NCBI GenBank assembly: GCA_947452005.1
Contig: CANGBC010000013.1
Location: 1 to 55,058 of the forward strand
DNA: 55,058 bases
DNA from: Beijerinckiaceae bacterium
GTDB taxonomy: Bacteria; Pseudomonadota; Alphaproteobacteria; Rhizobiales; Beijerinckiaceae
Direction of reading: 5' to 3'
Every line of letters begins with the position of its first letter. The stretch's first letter is position 1. Below, one piece after another: positions 1 through 11,300 of this stretch. Below the pieces are notes generated by a model. The model was not told where the DNA came from and searched no databases. It worked only from the letters and a program-made list of their open reading frames with translations. Made by a program: the position numbers and the translations under genes.

Positions 1-977
1 CGAACCATTGCTCAGCGTGCCAGTCTGCACATTGGCAAAGCCGTTGGTGATATCGCTGGCCGTCAGCGTATAGGTCGTACCAAGCTGAGTACCTGTGCCT
101 GTTCCGTTATAAAGCTGGACCGTGTCACCGGCGACTGCATTTGTGCCGGTCAAGGACACTTTCACAGTCAGGTCCGTGTCATCCGTCGTGGCACCATCCG
201 CCACAGCACCTTTTACAGAGCCCACATCATCTGTGACGCTGGTGATAGACGGATTATTTGGTGCGGTCTGATCGACGATCGCCGTCGAGCTGGCTGAAGC
301 GCCACTCTGGTTACCCGCCTTGTCGGTGACACGAGCGGTGATCGCATAAGACGAGCCGTTGCTGAGCGTGCCGGTCTGCACATTGGCGAAGCCGTTGGTA
401 ATATCGCTGGCCGTCAGCGTATAGGTCGCACCAAGCTGAGTGCCTGTGCCTGTTCCATTGTACAGCTGGACCGTGTCACCAGCCACAGCGCCAGTGTTCG
501 CCAGCGAGACTTTCACAGTGAGGTCTGTGTCATCGGTGGTGGCACCATCCGCAACAGCGCCCTTCACAGAGCCCACATCATCGGTGACGCTGGTGATCGT
601 CGGATTACCCGGCCCATCCGTATCAATCGTGACACTTTTGCTCCCCGAGGCCTGGCTCTGATTGCCAGCCTGGTCCGTCACGCGCGCGGTGATTGTATAG
701 GTCGTGCCGTTGATCAGCGTGCCGGTCTGAAGATTGATCCAACCATTGGTGATATCCGCATTGGTCAGCGTATAGCTGGTGCCAAGTGGCGTCCCTGTGC
801 CTGTGCCATTGTAGAGTGTGACCACATCACCCGCGACCGCGCCCGTGCCCGACAGCGACACTTTCACCGTCAGATCCGTGTCATTGGTGAAACCATTGTT
901 GGCAACAATGCCCTGAACAGGGTCGACATTATCCGTCACGGAAGTGATCGAGGGCGCAATGGGGGCTTTGGTGTCGA
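1..977 (-). repeat. 351-bp (117-residue) tandem repeats in the giant surface protein
   Basis: The string CCGTTGGTGATATCGCTGGC recurs, with small changes, at 41, 392 and 743, an exact 351-bp period. Units run about 977-627, 626-276 and 275-1, the last cut by the window edge. The two copies nearest the edge are much more alike than the third, which suggests recent duplication or gene conversion. Each unit encodes one Ig-like domain of the type DxAPxxPxITSVTDxVxxxxG...ITARVTDxAGNQS. More copies may lie beyond the window. Confidence 0.93.
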
Positions 978-3900
978 TCGCCAGCGACAGAGCCGAGGAT
1001 GGCCCCACGCCGGAATTGCCCGCCAGATCTGTGAACGATCCGCTCAAGGAAATATTCGCCGCGCCTTCAAAACCAGCCGTGGGCGTGAATGTCGCCGTAT
1101 AGACATTGGTCGTGCCCACACGTGCGAAATTACTCAAGGTACCATTGGTCGCGGTCAGATCAGACGCATCGAACCCGCTCACAGCTTCTGACATTGTGAA
1201 TGTGATCGTTGCCGTTTCGCCGACCATCAGGGCGGTTTTGGACGCTTCGATCGACAACGAGGGGGCCGCCGTATCCACCAACAGACTGGCCACATCGGCT
1301 AAAGCTACATGGTCGAGGATGGCATTATTTCCGGAGGCTGCGACAATCGTTGCGCCATTCAGCTCCAGCTTGTTCTCGTTAATGCTGATGCCATTGGGAT
1401 CCGTATCATCGGCCGCAATCGTGTAGGTGAAGGTGAGGCTCGTGCCGCTGCTGGTGGCAGGCGCGTAAGTGGCATAACGCGTGATTCCGCCAATATTCAG
1501 CGCGACACGGGGCGTTCCCGTAACAGTGACTGCTTGCGTGAAATTGGCGGTGACGGTGACAACATCACCCGCATTGAGAAGATTATTTTGTGCACCGGTG
1601 GCAGAGATCGAAATATCAGATACGCGTGGTGTAGATTCAACGATAAAAACCTTGGCTTGAATGGTCGATCCCGTATTTGTCCAAGGAACGCTGGTATTTC
1701 CCGCCAAATCCGTCTGGCGCACCTTGATCATTCCCTCGGTATAAGTCCCGTCAGCAATCGTGAAGGACTTGTCGGAAGACGTCACCTCGGTCCAATTCGT
1801 ACCCCCATTGATACTGAATTCTACCTTGGCGCTAGATTCATAGACGCGCGGCTTGAAGAGACTTGTGTAATATTTGCGCCCAGAGGCCGTATCGTTTGGT
1901 GCTGAGCCATCCACCGTATCGATAAATGTATAGGCAGGCACCGTCGTATCAATTTTTATTGTCGCGCTATTTGACGTGCTGGCCTCACTTCCATTGGTGC
2001 CCGTTTGCTTGACGACGATTTTTCCAGCCGCATATTCGCCTTCAGGCAAATTGAAAAACGTCACCGTACTCGCAAGATTTGCCGCACTCCAAGTGATTCC
2101 ACCATCGACAGACCACGACCATGTCGAGCCAGCCGCAATGCCGCTCACATTAACCTTGGTGTCTTTGGTAATTCCGTCGCTGGGAAACGAACCCGTATCG
2201 CTGTTCAAAGCAAAGCTCGGTGCACTGACTGTCGACGTATCAACAATCATCGTGACCGCACCCGTGGCAGCAGATTCTGCACCAGCCAGGTTCACATATT
2301 TGGCCGTATAGCTGTGGGTGCCGGCGATCACGCCGGTCAGCTGCACCGACCAGGTTGGCGTTGTCCCGGACGTATCCACAGTGGCCGTCCCGACTTTTAT
2401 CGTCCCCTCGTAAATATTAATTCTGCCTGCACCCGCAGCGGTCCCGACCAGCAGCGGCGACGTATCATCGGTTGTGGTGCCCGAGAGAGACGGGGTGGCG
2501 ACACTCGAGGTCACAGTGCCTGCGTCATCAACAAATCCACGGAAAGTCGGAACCGTAGGTGTGCTGGTGTCGACTGTTAAATTCCCATAAACGTTATTGA
2601 GACGAGAGCTTGGTGCCATCGCCATAAAAGACAAATTAATTATACCACTTCCTATATTTGCTGTTGGCGTAAATTTCCAAGTGCGCAGGCCGACACCCGC
2701 GCTATTCTCGGCACCATATGTGTAGGTACCTGCAATTTGCGATCCATTTTTCGAGGGCAGCAATAAAGTTGAATAATTATCTACGGTCCCAACAATGGAA
2801 GGCTTTGGATCATTCGTTGGTGTATCAAATGATGAAGGAGCTGCTTCTGACGATGTGACAGGAGCAACAGAATCAACATATCCCGTGAGGGTCAAAACTG
2901 GGTTCGTTGTTTGAATTTTAATAAATCCGCCGGTCGCGTTCACTTGAGTGACCGTCACATTTCCGGCAGCATCCGTTGACCGCAGATAGAAATCTGCACC
3001 GGCAACTGTTTGGTCAGCAAGATGAAACTGCCCATAGACCGTAGTATTTGTCCCGACTGTCCTGCTAACAGGGACATTTGTCCACACTGCATTCGCACCA
3101 GCTGTGTAATTTAACGTATATTCCAGTTTGGTAGTGGCTTCGAAACCAAACTCAACATCACCGTTCGCCCCGATCCCGCTGCTGGTCAGAAAATAATTAT
3201 ATGTCGTTGTGCTCCCGGTTGCTATTCGGCTTGTCCAAGGGCTAGTTACGCCCGAGATCACTGGCGCAATATTGTCAACCGTATAAGCCTCGTTATTCGT
3301 CCCCGTCGGTAAAGTGGGATCCAGAGCATTGTCGACGAGATCGGTCACATTCTGGGTCGGCGTTTCAGCCAAGGCGAGACCGATTGATCCGTTATAGCTG
3401 GCCAGAGTTGTCTTGCCGGTCTTGTCTGTCAGCGTGACCAGATAGGTCTTGCCCGATGTGTCTCCCGGAAATGCCACCACAGTGATGGCAATATTGGCGG
3501 CTTGTGCTGCTGTTGGGCCCACCAGAACAAAGTCCGTCGCATCCACATTTTTGACACCCTCAGAGAAGGTTGCCTTGAATGTCAGCGTATCGGCATTGGT
3601 GGGTGCGTTCAGCGGATTCCCGCTGGCATCTGTGCGGGCGAAGGAGACCAGTGTCGGAGCGACCGCATCGAGCGTGAAGGCCAGCGACAATTTCATATTG
3701 GCCGTATTGGCGGCCGTGGCAACATTCCCAGACGCATCTTGCCAGGAATTTGCAGAGGGCTTGAGCGCCAACTTATATTGGCCATCGGCGAGTGTCGCGC
3801 CTGTCTTCCGCGCAACCGTGAATTTATAGACGGTGCCCGTGGTGGATCCGGTCGGATTGGTTGCATCCGCCGTCACGGTAAAACTCGCCGTGACGTCAAC

Positions 3901-6900
3901 ATTGTTGGCGTCGAGGACGGCAAAATCATCCTTGTCCAAGCCTGACACGGGCTCAAGGAAATTGATCGTCGCAACAGTTGATCCGGCAGTGGTTGCCGCA
4001 TTGCCCAGAACCGATTTATCCAGCGACATCTTGAAAGATGACGCATCCGGATCGCCCAGTCCCACCGCATCGGAGCGAAAGTAAGCGGTCTTGACCATGG
4101 CATTGCCAGCATTTGCCGCGCCAGCATCTACGCCCGTGACTTGTCCGAAATCATAATCCAGCCCAACATAACCGGAGCCATTTACATAGCTCATAGTGAC
4201 GTCTACCCAAAATTTACCTGCACCATCACTCTGCAGTGCACTCACAGATTGAATGCGTGGTGCGACTGTCAATTCGCCCGTCAGCGGCTTAAAGGAAGAT
4301 ATGCCAAGGCCCGACACCTGTTCCGAAAAATTCACCCGGAATGTCGCTGTCGTATCGCTTGCTCCAACAGTCACATTGGTGCGCGTGATCGCTCTCACCG
4401 TCGGCCCGTCTAACAGCGTGATGAAACCATCTTTCAGGCCGCCCTCGCCAACCGTCAAACCGCTAAAGGTCACTTTGCCGCCTGTCAGAACGACGTCAGA
4501 GTTGGATGTGCCGATCACGGTCCAAGCATCCGTCTCATTGGCGCGCCATGCGAGGCTCATGCCCTGACGGCCGCTGAATTTCGCTTGGTATGCCTCGTAA
4601 GATTCTTGCGCCTGTGAAGCCAGAGAGGCCACATCAAAAGACAGATCAACCTTGCCGCCAGAATTCCCTCCCCGCACATCCACCGCCCAGAAACGGTCAA
4701 AGCGTGTGATGCCAGGATTAACTGTGTCAGGTATCGTCGTAGCGCCAAACGCCGATCCTGCACCATTATTGCCAAACATGATGCTGGCATCACCGGTCAG
4801 AAATGAAATGTCTGAAATCACAAGACCGCCATTGGCCGAGATCGATTTCCTTGAAGTGTCAGAGGAAAGACTCACAATGCCGCCCATATCATTGTTGAAA
4901 CGGCTTTGCGCGGACGCGATCTCAGCTGCAGTGGCCCCGCTGCGCGTATTCACCACAAACAGATCGCTGACATTTAACCCCAGCGGTAACTCGTATTCCT
5001 GCGCTTCGGCATTGGTGAGGATGGCGGCCTCCGCAGCAGTCAGAGACCGCGTGTAGCCGATAATGCTCCCCATCTGGCCAGAAAAGCGCGCGCCTATGCT
5101 GCCAATGCTGAACAAATAATCCTGATTTCTGTTTTGCCCGTTATAGGCCACACCATCCGCATAAATTTTGGGTGTTGTCGCAACTGTCGTTCCAGCCGCT
5201 GCTCCCGATACAATTCCCGTCATCCAAACCGGCAGCATCCCGGCCAAAGACGCCGCGGAATTATAATAATTGAGAGTGGTTGCGGAGGTCAGACCGGTGC
5301 TGAAGGCAAGGCCAAATCCAGTATCTGTACGATAAAAACCTGTGTTGGAGGCGCTCAATCCAGTCGTTAAAGCATTGAACGGTGTCGTTGTATTGCCCGG
5401 TTGATTGATCACGTCAGTGCCATCAGGGACGGACTGTTGCCCGACATAAACCAGCGAGCTTGCCTTAAAGACTGAGGGTAGTGACAGAAAATCGGCGATT
5501 GTCGGATCGATCGAATAAGTAACGCTCGCGCCTGCACTGGTCACAGTTCGCTTGCTGGTGAAAAGCAGATAAAGCGGTTTGTTCGTCGCATCCCTCACCA
5601 GAATGGGCTGATTATCAGAATTGGACTGAGTAGCATCCAGCCCATTGCCGCTCAGATCATTCAGACTACTGACCTTACCGGTGCTGTCATTCGCCGTGAC
5701 TCCGCCGGTGACCTTTGGATCATACCACAGGCTCAGGCCATCCTGCCCAATTCCGCCCGGAGTCCACGCGCCTGTCAGATAGACACGAACCGGCGCATCC
5801 ATCGAATAGGAGAGACTATTTCCATCCGTTGCTGACGCTTTGATGCTCTTCAGGCCGGTTCCGAGATCGGCGCTGGGAATCGCAAAGGACCAAAGACCAT
5901 TATCGCGCACAGTCACCGAATAGGTTTTCCTGACGGCCGATCCTGGTGTCTCAACCAGTTGACCGCTTGGATCTCGCGACAAGGCAATATCTGTAAAATC
6001 AACATCGACAGAAATGGTAGATCCCGCAGCTTTTTTTCCCACTCCCGTCAGTGACAGACCGTCAACAAGCGTTGTGCCTGTCAAATTATTATTCTGCACA
6101 GGGCCGAGACGATCAGCCACGGTGAAAGTGGGTGCTTGACGATCAAGAATAAAACTGAACAAAGCCGGGTCAGACGCCAAGGTCTTGGTCACAACACCAT
6201 TCTCAACGACGTCCTTTCCCAAGGAAAGTTTGACGCTATATGTTCCATCTAACAGATTAAGGGACACGCCCCTCTCAACTTCTGGGATCGTGAAAGAAAA
6301 CTTACCTGTTTGAGGATCGACAGTGAGACGTCCTGTCCCCGTCGTCTCTGTCGTAATTCTTTGCCTGGTTGCCAGCCAATTACTGGTTCCATCCTCGTTG
6401 CGACGGATCAATTCATAATTAACAAACATTCCATCCTGGTAGCCAGTTGCAGTGACTGTAACAGTGGCGTCGTCGGTGATAAATGACTTTGACACATCGG
6501 TGGAGGTGCGCGGAGTCCCGGCATCATCCGCATAGCCCACGGACACCGGAGTCCCCAGCATGAGCACGTGCTGCGTGAGGGTCGCAGACGACTTCACGGT
6601 TGGCGCAGACGATTTGACTACAGTCCCGTTGCCTTCCAGAAAATTGCCGGCCCCGTCCATCACATAATAAGAATAGGTAACTGTCTCATCAATGATGCCG
6701 CCATTGTCCTGGACATCCGGCATTGAGTAGAATGTCACACCCGAAGCGGAATATGCGTTGCCCAAAGTAGCGCTAATCTGTCTGAAGGTGCCCGTGAGCA
6801 CCGCGCCCGTCGCACGATCGACACGTGCCTGATAGAGCCTCCAATCAAGCGCACTCGTGCCTTTCTGCAGGATAGCGTCTTTCTGGGCTTGCGTGAGTGT

Positions 6901-8187
6901 GAATGCGATGATGTTCGATCTTGATCCGGTCTCATAAGTGACAACTGGATTGACAGGAATCCTGTCTCGGCTCAATTGGTCTGAAGTGGCCATAGGCGGG
7001 GCAGTGGTGATGCTGACATTGATGATCACTGTCGAATTGGCGTCGCTCCCGGGCGACTCGGTCTGCCCGCTCACAGTCTGACGGAACTGCAATTTATACT
7101 GTCCGTCGCTCAGGGATGTGACCTTGTTGGCAACACTGGCGTCCGCCGCCAAAAAAGTTCCAACAGTAACCCCGAAGGAACCAGTTGCCCCAGCTCTCTG
7201 GGAGCCTGCCAGGCGCCATTCGGCGACTCCATTATTCATCACCTCCACATAAACACGGACAGTCGCATTGGCTGTCGCAGTCCCGCCAAATCCGGGTGTT
7301 GAATCATTCGTCCAATTGGCATTGGTGTTGGTGACACCACGGATCAAAGTGCCGCCGTTGACGGTAACCGGCTGCTGATCATCAGTCATATTGACCGGAG
7401 CAATATCCGGCGATTGTGCCAGCTCATAATTGTAATTGTCCGGTGCAATTGCTTTCGCTTCAATCGTGCCTGTTGTCTTTTCCAGCGTCCAATCTGCGCC
7501 ATGATCCGTGAGCCCCACTGCATCGCTGGAGGCGGCGACATCGGCACCACTTTCAGCGGCCAGCACTTTGATCAGCTCATCGCCCTTCGCCGTCTTGGCG
7601 ACATCGCAGCCATAGAGGAGAATATCGGCGCCATGCGCCAGCGCTGATTGCCAGCTCTTGATCTCGGCCTCATGCGCTTTCACCGCGTCCACGCCGATCC
7701 AGTCTTTACCCAGCTCAAATGAGCCATCGGTGCCGTGGCCGACAATATGAACAGCGCTTACATCATGCAGGCTGCTCAATGTTTGCGTGATTTTGGCAAA
7801 GCCATCGTCTTGCGCATCGACAATGACAACACGGCGCGAGTCACCAGCCGTCTTTTTGAACGCATCAATATCGGCCACGCGGCTATCGATGAAAACAACC
7901 TCTACCGGCGTTGGCGCAGGCTGCGCCGGAGGGACAGCTGCCTCGGCAATGGTCCTGGCAAGTTCGGCCGCAGCATCGGCCGTTGATTTGTCGGTTGACC
8001 CCGTCTTGCCCGCATCTGACGCATCGGAAGCCTGTTTGGCTGCATCAGTTGCAACCGCAAGACCCGCGCCGTCGAAGACCATGCGCGGTTCCAGCGCGAT
8101 CAACTCTCCTGCGAGGGGATCACGACGCAAACCCAAAGCACGAATGGCAATTTCTTCGCGAGACAAAGGCGCAAATGGCTTGTTCAT
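1..8187 (-). CDS. Giant surface/adhesin-like protein (LEPR motif, DUF4347, Ig-like and LamG-like domains), C-terminus outside window
   Basis: One reading frame stays open for 2729 codons from an ATG at 8187 to the window edge, so the C-terminus is missing. Residues 32-41 read LEPRMVFDGA, the LEPR-type motif near the N-terminus of giant repetitive surface proteins. Residues about 95-250 match the DUF4347 type, with runs such as HIVGHGTDGSFELG and ILLYGCDVA. Several Ig-like domains follow. Residues about 817-1065 resemble a concanavalin/LamG-like lectin domain (WYDP, then LNDLSGNGLDATQ). More Ig-like domains of the VDTxAP...DxAGN type follow, ending in 117-residue tandem repeats. No classical signal peptide is seen. 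By family knowledge such proteins leave by type I secretion through C-terminal signals, which cannot be seen here. Role inferred: adhesion or biofilm matrix. No strong Shine-Dalgarno sequence precedes the ATG, so the exact start is less certain than the gene. Confidence 0.9.
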   Translation of the reverse strand, partial: MNKPFAPLSREEIAIRALGLRRDPLAGELIALEPRMVFDGAGLAVATDAAKQASDASDAGKTGSTDKSTADAAAELARTIAEAAVPPAQPAPTPVEVVFIDSRVADIDAFKKTAGDSRRVVIVDAQDDGFAKITQTLSSLHDVSAVHIVGHGTDGSFELGKDWIGVDAVKAHEAEIKSWQSALAHGADILLYGCDVAKTAKGDELIKVLAAESGADVAASSDAVGLTDHGADWTLEKTTGTIEAKAIAPDNYNYELAQSPDIAPVNMTDDQQPVTVNGGTLIRGVTNTNANWTNDSTPGFGGTATANATVRVYVEVMNNGVAEWRLAGSQRAGATGSFGVTVGTFLAADASVANKVTSLSDGQYKLQFRQTVSGQTESPGSDANSTVIINVSITTAPPMATSDQLSRDRIPVNPVVTYETGSRSNIIAFTLTQAQKDAILQKGTSALDWRLYQARVDRATGAVLTGTFRQISATLGNAYSASGVTFYSMPDVQDNGGIIDETVTYSYYVMDGAGNFLEGNGTVVKSSAPTVKSSATLTQHVLMLGTPVSVGYADDAGTPRTSTDVSKSFITDDATVTVTATGYQDGMFVNYELIRRNEDGTSNWLATRQRITTETTGTGRLTVDPQTGKFSFTIPEVERGVSLNLLDGTYSVKLSLGKDVVENGVVTKTLASDPALFSFILDRQAPTFTVADRLGPVQNNNLTGTTLVDGLSLTGVGKKAAGSTISVDVDFTDIALSRDPSGQLVETPGSAVRKTYSVTVRDNGLWSFAIPSADLGTGLKSIKASATDGNSLSYSMDAPVRVYLTGAWTPGGIGQDGLSLWYDPKVTGGVTANDSTGKVSSLNDLSGNGLDATQSNSDNQPILVRDATNKPLYLLFTSKRTVTSAGASVTYSIDPTIADFLSLPSVFKASSLVYVGQQSVPDGTDVINQPGNTTTPFNALTTGLSASNTGFYRTDTGFGLAFSTGLTSATTLNYYNSAASLAGMLPVWMTGIVSGAAAGTTVATTPKIYADGVAYNGQNRNQDYLFSIGSIGARFSGQMGSIIGYTRSLTAAEAAILTNAEAQEYELPLGLNVSDLFVVNTRSGATAAEIASAQSRFNNDMGGIVSLSSDTSRKSISANGGLVISDISFLTGDASIMFGNNGAGSAFGATTIPDTVNPGITRFDRFWAVDVRGGNSGGKVDLSFDVASLASQAQESYEAYQAKFSGRQGMSLAWRANETDAWTVIGTSNSDVVLTGGKVTFSGLTVGEGGLKDGFITLLDGPTVRAITRTNVTVGASDTTATFRVNFSEQVSGLGISSFKPLTGELTVAPRIQSVSALQSDGAGKFWVDVTMSYVNGSGYVGLDYDFGQVTGVDAGAANAGNAMVKTAYFRSDAVGLGDPDASSFKMSLDKSVLGNAATTAGSTVATINFLEPVSGLDKDDFAVLDANNVDVTASFTVTADATNPTGSTTGTVYKFTVARKTGATLADGQYKLALKPSANSWQDASGNVATAANTANMKLSLAFTLDAVAPTLVSFARTDASGNPLNAPTNADTLTFKATFSEGVKNVDATDFVLVGPTAAQAANIAITVVAFPGDTSGKTYLVTLTDKTGKTTLASYNGSIGLALAETPTQNVTDLVDNALDPTLPTGTNNEAYTVDNIAPVISGVTSPWTSRIATGSTTTYNYFLTSSGIGANGDVEFGFEATTKLEYTLNYTAGANAVWTNVPVSRTVGTNTTVYGQFHLADQTVAGADFYLRSTDAAGNVTVTQVNATGGFIKIQTTNPVLTLTGYVDSVAPVTSSEAAPSSFDTPTNDPKPSIVGTVDNYSTLLLPSKNGSQIAGTYTYGAENSAGVGLRTWKFTPTANIGSGIINLSFMAMAPSSRLNNVYGNLTVDTSTPTVPTFRGFVDDAGTVTSSVATPSLSGTTTDDTSPLLVGTAAGAGRINIYEGTIKVGTATVDTSGTTPTWSVQLTGVIAGTHSYTAKYVNLAGAESAATGAVTMIVDTSTVSAPSFALNSDTGSFPSDGITKDTKVNVSGIAAGSTWSWSVDGGITWSAANLASTVTFFNLPEGEYAAGKIVVKQTGTNGSEASTSNSATIKIDTTVPAYTFIDTVDGSAPNDTASGRKYYTSLFKPRVYESSAKVEFSINGGTNWTEVTSSDKSFTIADGTYTEGMIKVRQTDLAGNTSVPWTNTGSTIQAKVFIVESTPRVSDISISATGAQNNLLNAGDVVTVTANFTQAVTVTGTPRVALNIGGITRYATYAPATSSGTSLTFTYTIAADDTDPNGISINENKLELNGATIVAASGNNAILDHVALADVASLLVDTAAPSLSIEASKTALMVGETATITFTMSEAVSGFDASDLTATNGTLSNFARVGTTNVYTATFTPTAGFEGAANISLSGSFTDLAGNSGVGPSSALSLAIDTKAPIAPSITSVTDNVDPVQGIVANNGFTNDTDLTVKVSLSGTGAVAGDVVTLYNGTGTGTPLGTSYTLTNADITNGWINLQTGTLINGTTYTITARVTDQAGNQSQASGSKSVTIDTDGPGNPTITSVTDDVGSVKGAVADGATTDDTDLTVKVSLANTGAVAGDTVQLYNGTGTGTQLGATYTLTASDITNGFANVQTGTLSNGSSYAITARVTDKAGNQSGASASSTAIVDQTAPNNPSITSVTDDVGSVKGAVADGATTDDTDLTVKVSLTGTNAVAGDTVQLYNGTGTGTQLGTTYTLTASDITNGFANVQTGTLSNGS

Positions 8188-8342
8188 GGCAATGACCGAG
8201 GCTGTAAATGGAATTTGGAAAAATAAACGAGGAGCTGACGCAACGGCTTATGTTAACAAAGGCATAACATAGCACGGCAAAGCCCGAGGTCCACCCACGA
8301 CAGGCGCCAACATGGCCGTAACGTAAAAATTAATGGTGAGTC

Positions 8343-8358
8343 TCAACCTACAGGTTGA
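8343..8358 (-). terminator. Weak hairpin after dnaE
   Basis: A perfect inverted repeat (TCAACCT, two bases, AGGTTGA) sits just beyond the dnaE stop codon. On the minus strand a short T run follows only about 14 bases later, so it is at best a weak intrinsic terminator. The rest of 8188-8342 is the upstream region of the giant surface-protein gene, where no convincing promoter was recognised. Confidence 0.3.
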
Positions 8359-8363
8359 ATAAA

Positions 8364-11300
8364 CTAAACATGCTCAACCGAGACGACGCCCGGAATGGCC
8401 TTGATCGCACCCGCCATTTGCGAGGTGACCTGGTAGCGACCGGGCAGTTTAACCTCAACTTCGCCGCGCTCTTTGTCGAGCATCAGGACGAAGGAAATCT
8501 CGCCCTCGCCGCGCGCGCCAAGGCGTGCCGAGAGTGAGGGCAGCGGGCTTTCATCGCGCAAGAAAATCCGCAGCCCCTTTTGCACACGTTGGGCAGCGAC
8601 CTCTAAGGCCTCCACCGAGACAATGCGCGCGCGCACGTCTTCGCCCTCAACATTGGCCTGCAATCCCACCAGCACAACCGCGCCTTTTTCGAGCAGGTCG
8701 CGATATTGGTTGAGGCCCTCCTGAAACATGATGGCCTCATATTGCCCGGTCTGATCCGACAAGGTGACAATGCCCATCTTGTTGCCAGACTTGGTGCGCC
8801 GCTCTGTGCGATCGAGAACAGCGGCGGCCAGACGCGCGGCTGTCGCGCCCTTCTTCACGGCTCGAGAAAATTCAGCCCAGCGTTCGACGCGCAGTTTTTC
8901 CATCACATTCTGATAATCATCGAGCGGATGGCCTGATAGGAAGAACCCGACCGCGTCAAATTCGCGCCGCAGCCGCTCGGCGGCGGGCCAGGACGGCACT
9001 TTGGGAACAACAATTTTTTCGGGCTCGGCCATGGCGCCACCAAACAGCGAGTCCTGCCCCCCTGCTCGCTCGGATTGTGTGCGATTGGCAATCGCCAGCA
9101 CCATCTCGAGCGCTGCAAAGGCACGCGCGCGATCAGGCTCCAATTCATCGAAAGCCCCTGCCGCGCAGAGCGATTCCAGCACGCGTTTGTTGACATCACG
9201 CGGGTTGATGCGGGCGGCAAAATCGCCCAGATCACGAAACGGCTTGGTTCCGCGTGTCTCGACAATGGCCGACGCCTGCCCCTCGCCCACGCCCTTCACC
9301 GCTGACAGCGCGTAGCGGATGATCAGCGTGCCGTCTTCCGTTTCATGCACGTCGAAATCAACGCCCGACGAGCGCAAGGACGGCGGCTCAACGCGAATGC
9401 CCAGACGGCGCGCTTCATTGCGGAATTCCGAGAGCTTGTCGGTATTGCCTTTGTCGAGCGTCATCGAGGCGGCGATAAATTCGACCGGATAATTGGCTTT
9501 GAACCAGCCTGTTTGATAGGCGATCAAGGCATAAGCGGCGGCGTGCGATTTGTTGAAACCGTAATCGGCAAATTTCGCCAACAGGTCGAAGATCTCATCG
9601 GACTTTTGCTTGGTGATGCCATTGGCGGTCGCGCCATTGACGAAGCGCTCGCGCTGCGCGTCCATCTCAGACTTGATCTTCTTGCCCATGGCGCGGCGCA
9701 GAAGATCGGCTTCGCCCAGCGAATAGCCCGACATGATCTGCGCGATCTGCATCACCTGCTCTTGGTAGATGATGACGCCGCAGGTTTCTTTCAGCACAGG
9801 CTCGATGAGCGGGTGAATATAATCAGCCTCAATCTCGCCGTGCTTCACCGCGCAATAGGTGGGGATATTGGCCATCGGGCCCGGGCGATAGAGCGCCACA
9901 AGCGCGATAATATCTTCCAGTCGGTCAGCGCGCATTTCTGCCAGCGCCTTGCGCATGCCAGCCGATTCCACCTGGAACACACCAATCGTTTCGCCGCGCC
10001 CCAGCATTTCATAGGTTTTCTTGTCATCCAGCGGAATGGCGCTGATGTCGACGTCAATGCCACGCTTCTTCAGCAACTCGACCGTGGTCGACAGCGTTGT
10101 GAGCGTCTTCAATCCCAGAAAGTCGAATTTGACGAGGCCCGCAGGCTCAACCCATTTCATATTAAACTGGGTGGCGGGCATATCCGATTTCGGATCGCGA
10201 TAGATGGGCACCAATTCATCAAGCGGGCGATCACCGATGACGATACCGGCCGCATGCGTTGAAGCGTTGGAATAAAGCCCTTCCAGCGTCTCGGCGATTT
10301 TGAGCATCTGGCCAACGCGCGGATCAGCCTCGGCCGCTTCGCGCAGGCGTGGTTCGGATTCAATCGCCTGTTTCAGCGATACAGGTGCAGCTGGATTTTG
10401 CGGCACGAGTTTGGCGAGCTTGTCGACTTGGCCCAATGGCATTTCGAGCACGCGCCCGACATTGCGCATCACGCCGCGTGCGAGAAACGAACCGAACGTG
10501 ATGATCTGCGCCACACGATCCGCGCCATAGCGCTGGCGCACATAGCGGATGACCTCTTCACGTCGCGTCTGGCAGAAGTCGATATCAAAGTCGGGCATCG
10601 ACACGCGTTCTGGATTGAGAAAGCGTTCGAACAGCAGGCCAAAGCGCAACGGATCAAGATCCGTGATGGTGAGCGCATAAGCGACCAGCGAGCCTGCACC
10701 CGAGCCACGGCCCGGCCCCACTGGAATGCCCTGCTGCTTGGCCCATTTGATAAAATCGGCCACGATCAGAAAGTAGCCGGGGAATTTCATGCGCGTGATG
10801 ATGGACAGCTCGAATTCGAGCCGCTCTTCGTAATCGCTGATCGCCAGATTGGGCGCAGCGCCATGCTTGTCGAGCCGCGCCTTGAGACCCTCGCGCGCCT
10901 GACGGGCGAGTTCTTTTTCTTCGGCCAATTCATCGCTTGCCGCATCGGCCGCCACGCCACCTGTGGTGAAGCGCGGCAGAATGGGGTTGCGGGTCAGCGG
11001 ACGATAGGAACAGCGCAGCGCAATGGCCACACTATTGTCGGTGGCTTCAGGAATATCGGCAAACAGCTCGATCATCTCGGCGCGCGTCTTGAAGCGATGT
11101 TCGCGCGTCAGCCGGCGACGATCTCCCGCTGACACAAGCGTGCTGTCGGAGATGCACAGCAGCGCATCATGGGCTTCATAATCAGAGCGCGCCGGGAAAT
11201 AAGGCTCGTTGCTGGCCACCAGCGGCAGAGCCATATCATAGGCCATGTCGATGAGATGGGGCTCAACAGAGCGCTCTTCATCTGTATCGTGGCGCTGCAA

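Noticed and set aside
1-977. CRISPR or mobile element for the 351-bp repeats
   Set aside because: The repeats keep one open reading frame and encode Ig-like domains, so they are part of the surface-protein gene.
9345-10262. 305-codon plus-strand frame within dnaE
   Set aside because: It lies antisense to the conserved DnaE coding frame and its product resembles no family; it is a shadow of codon bias in GC-rich DNA.
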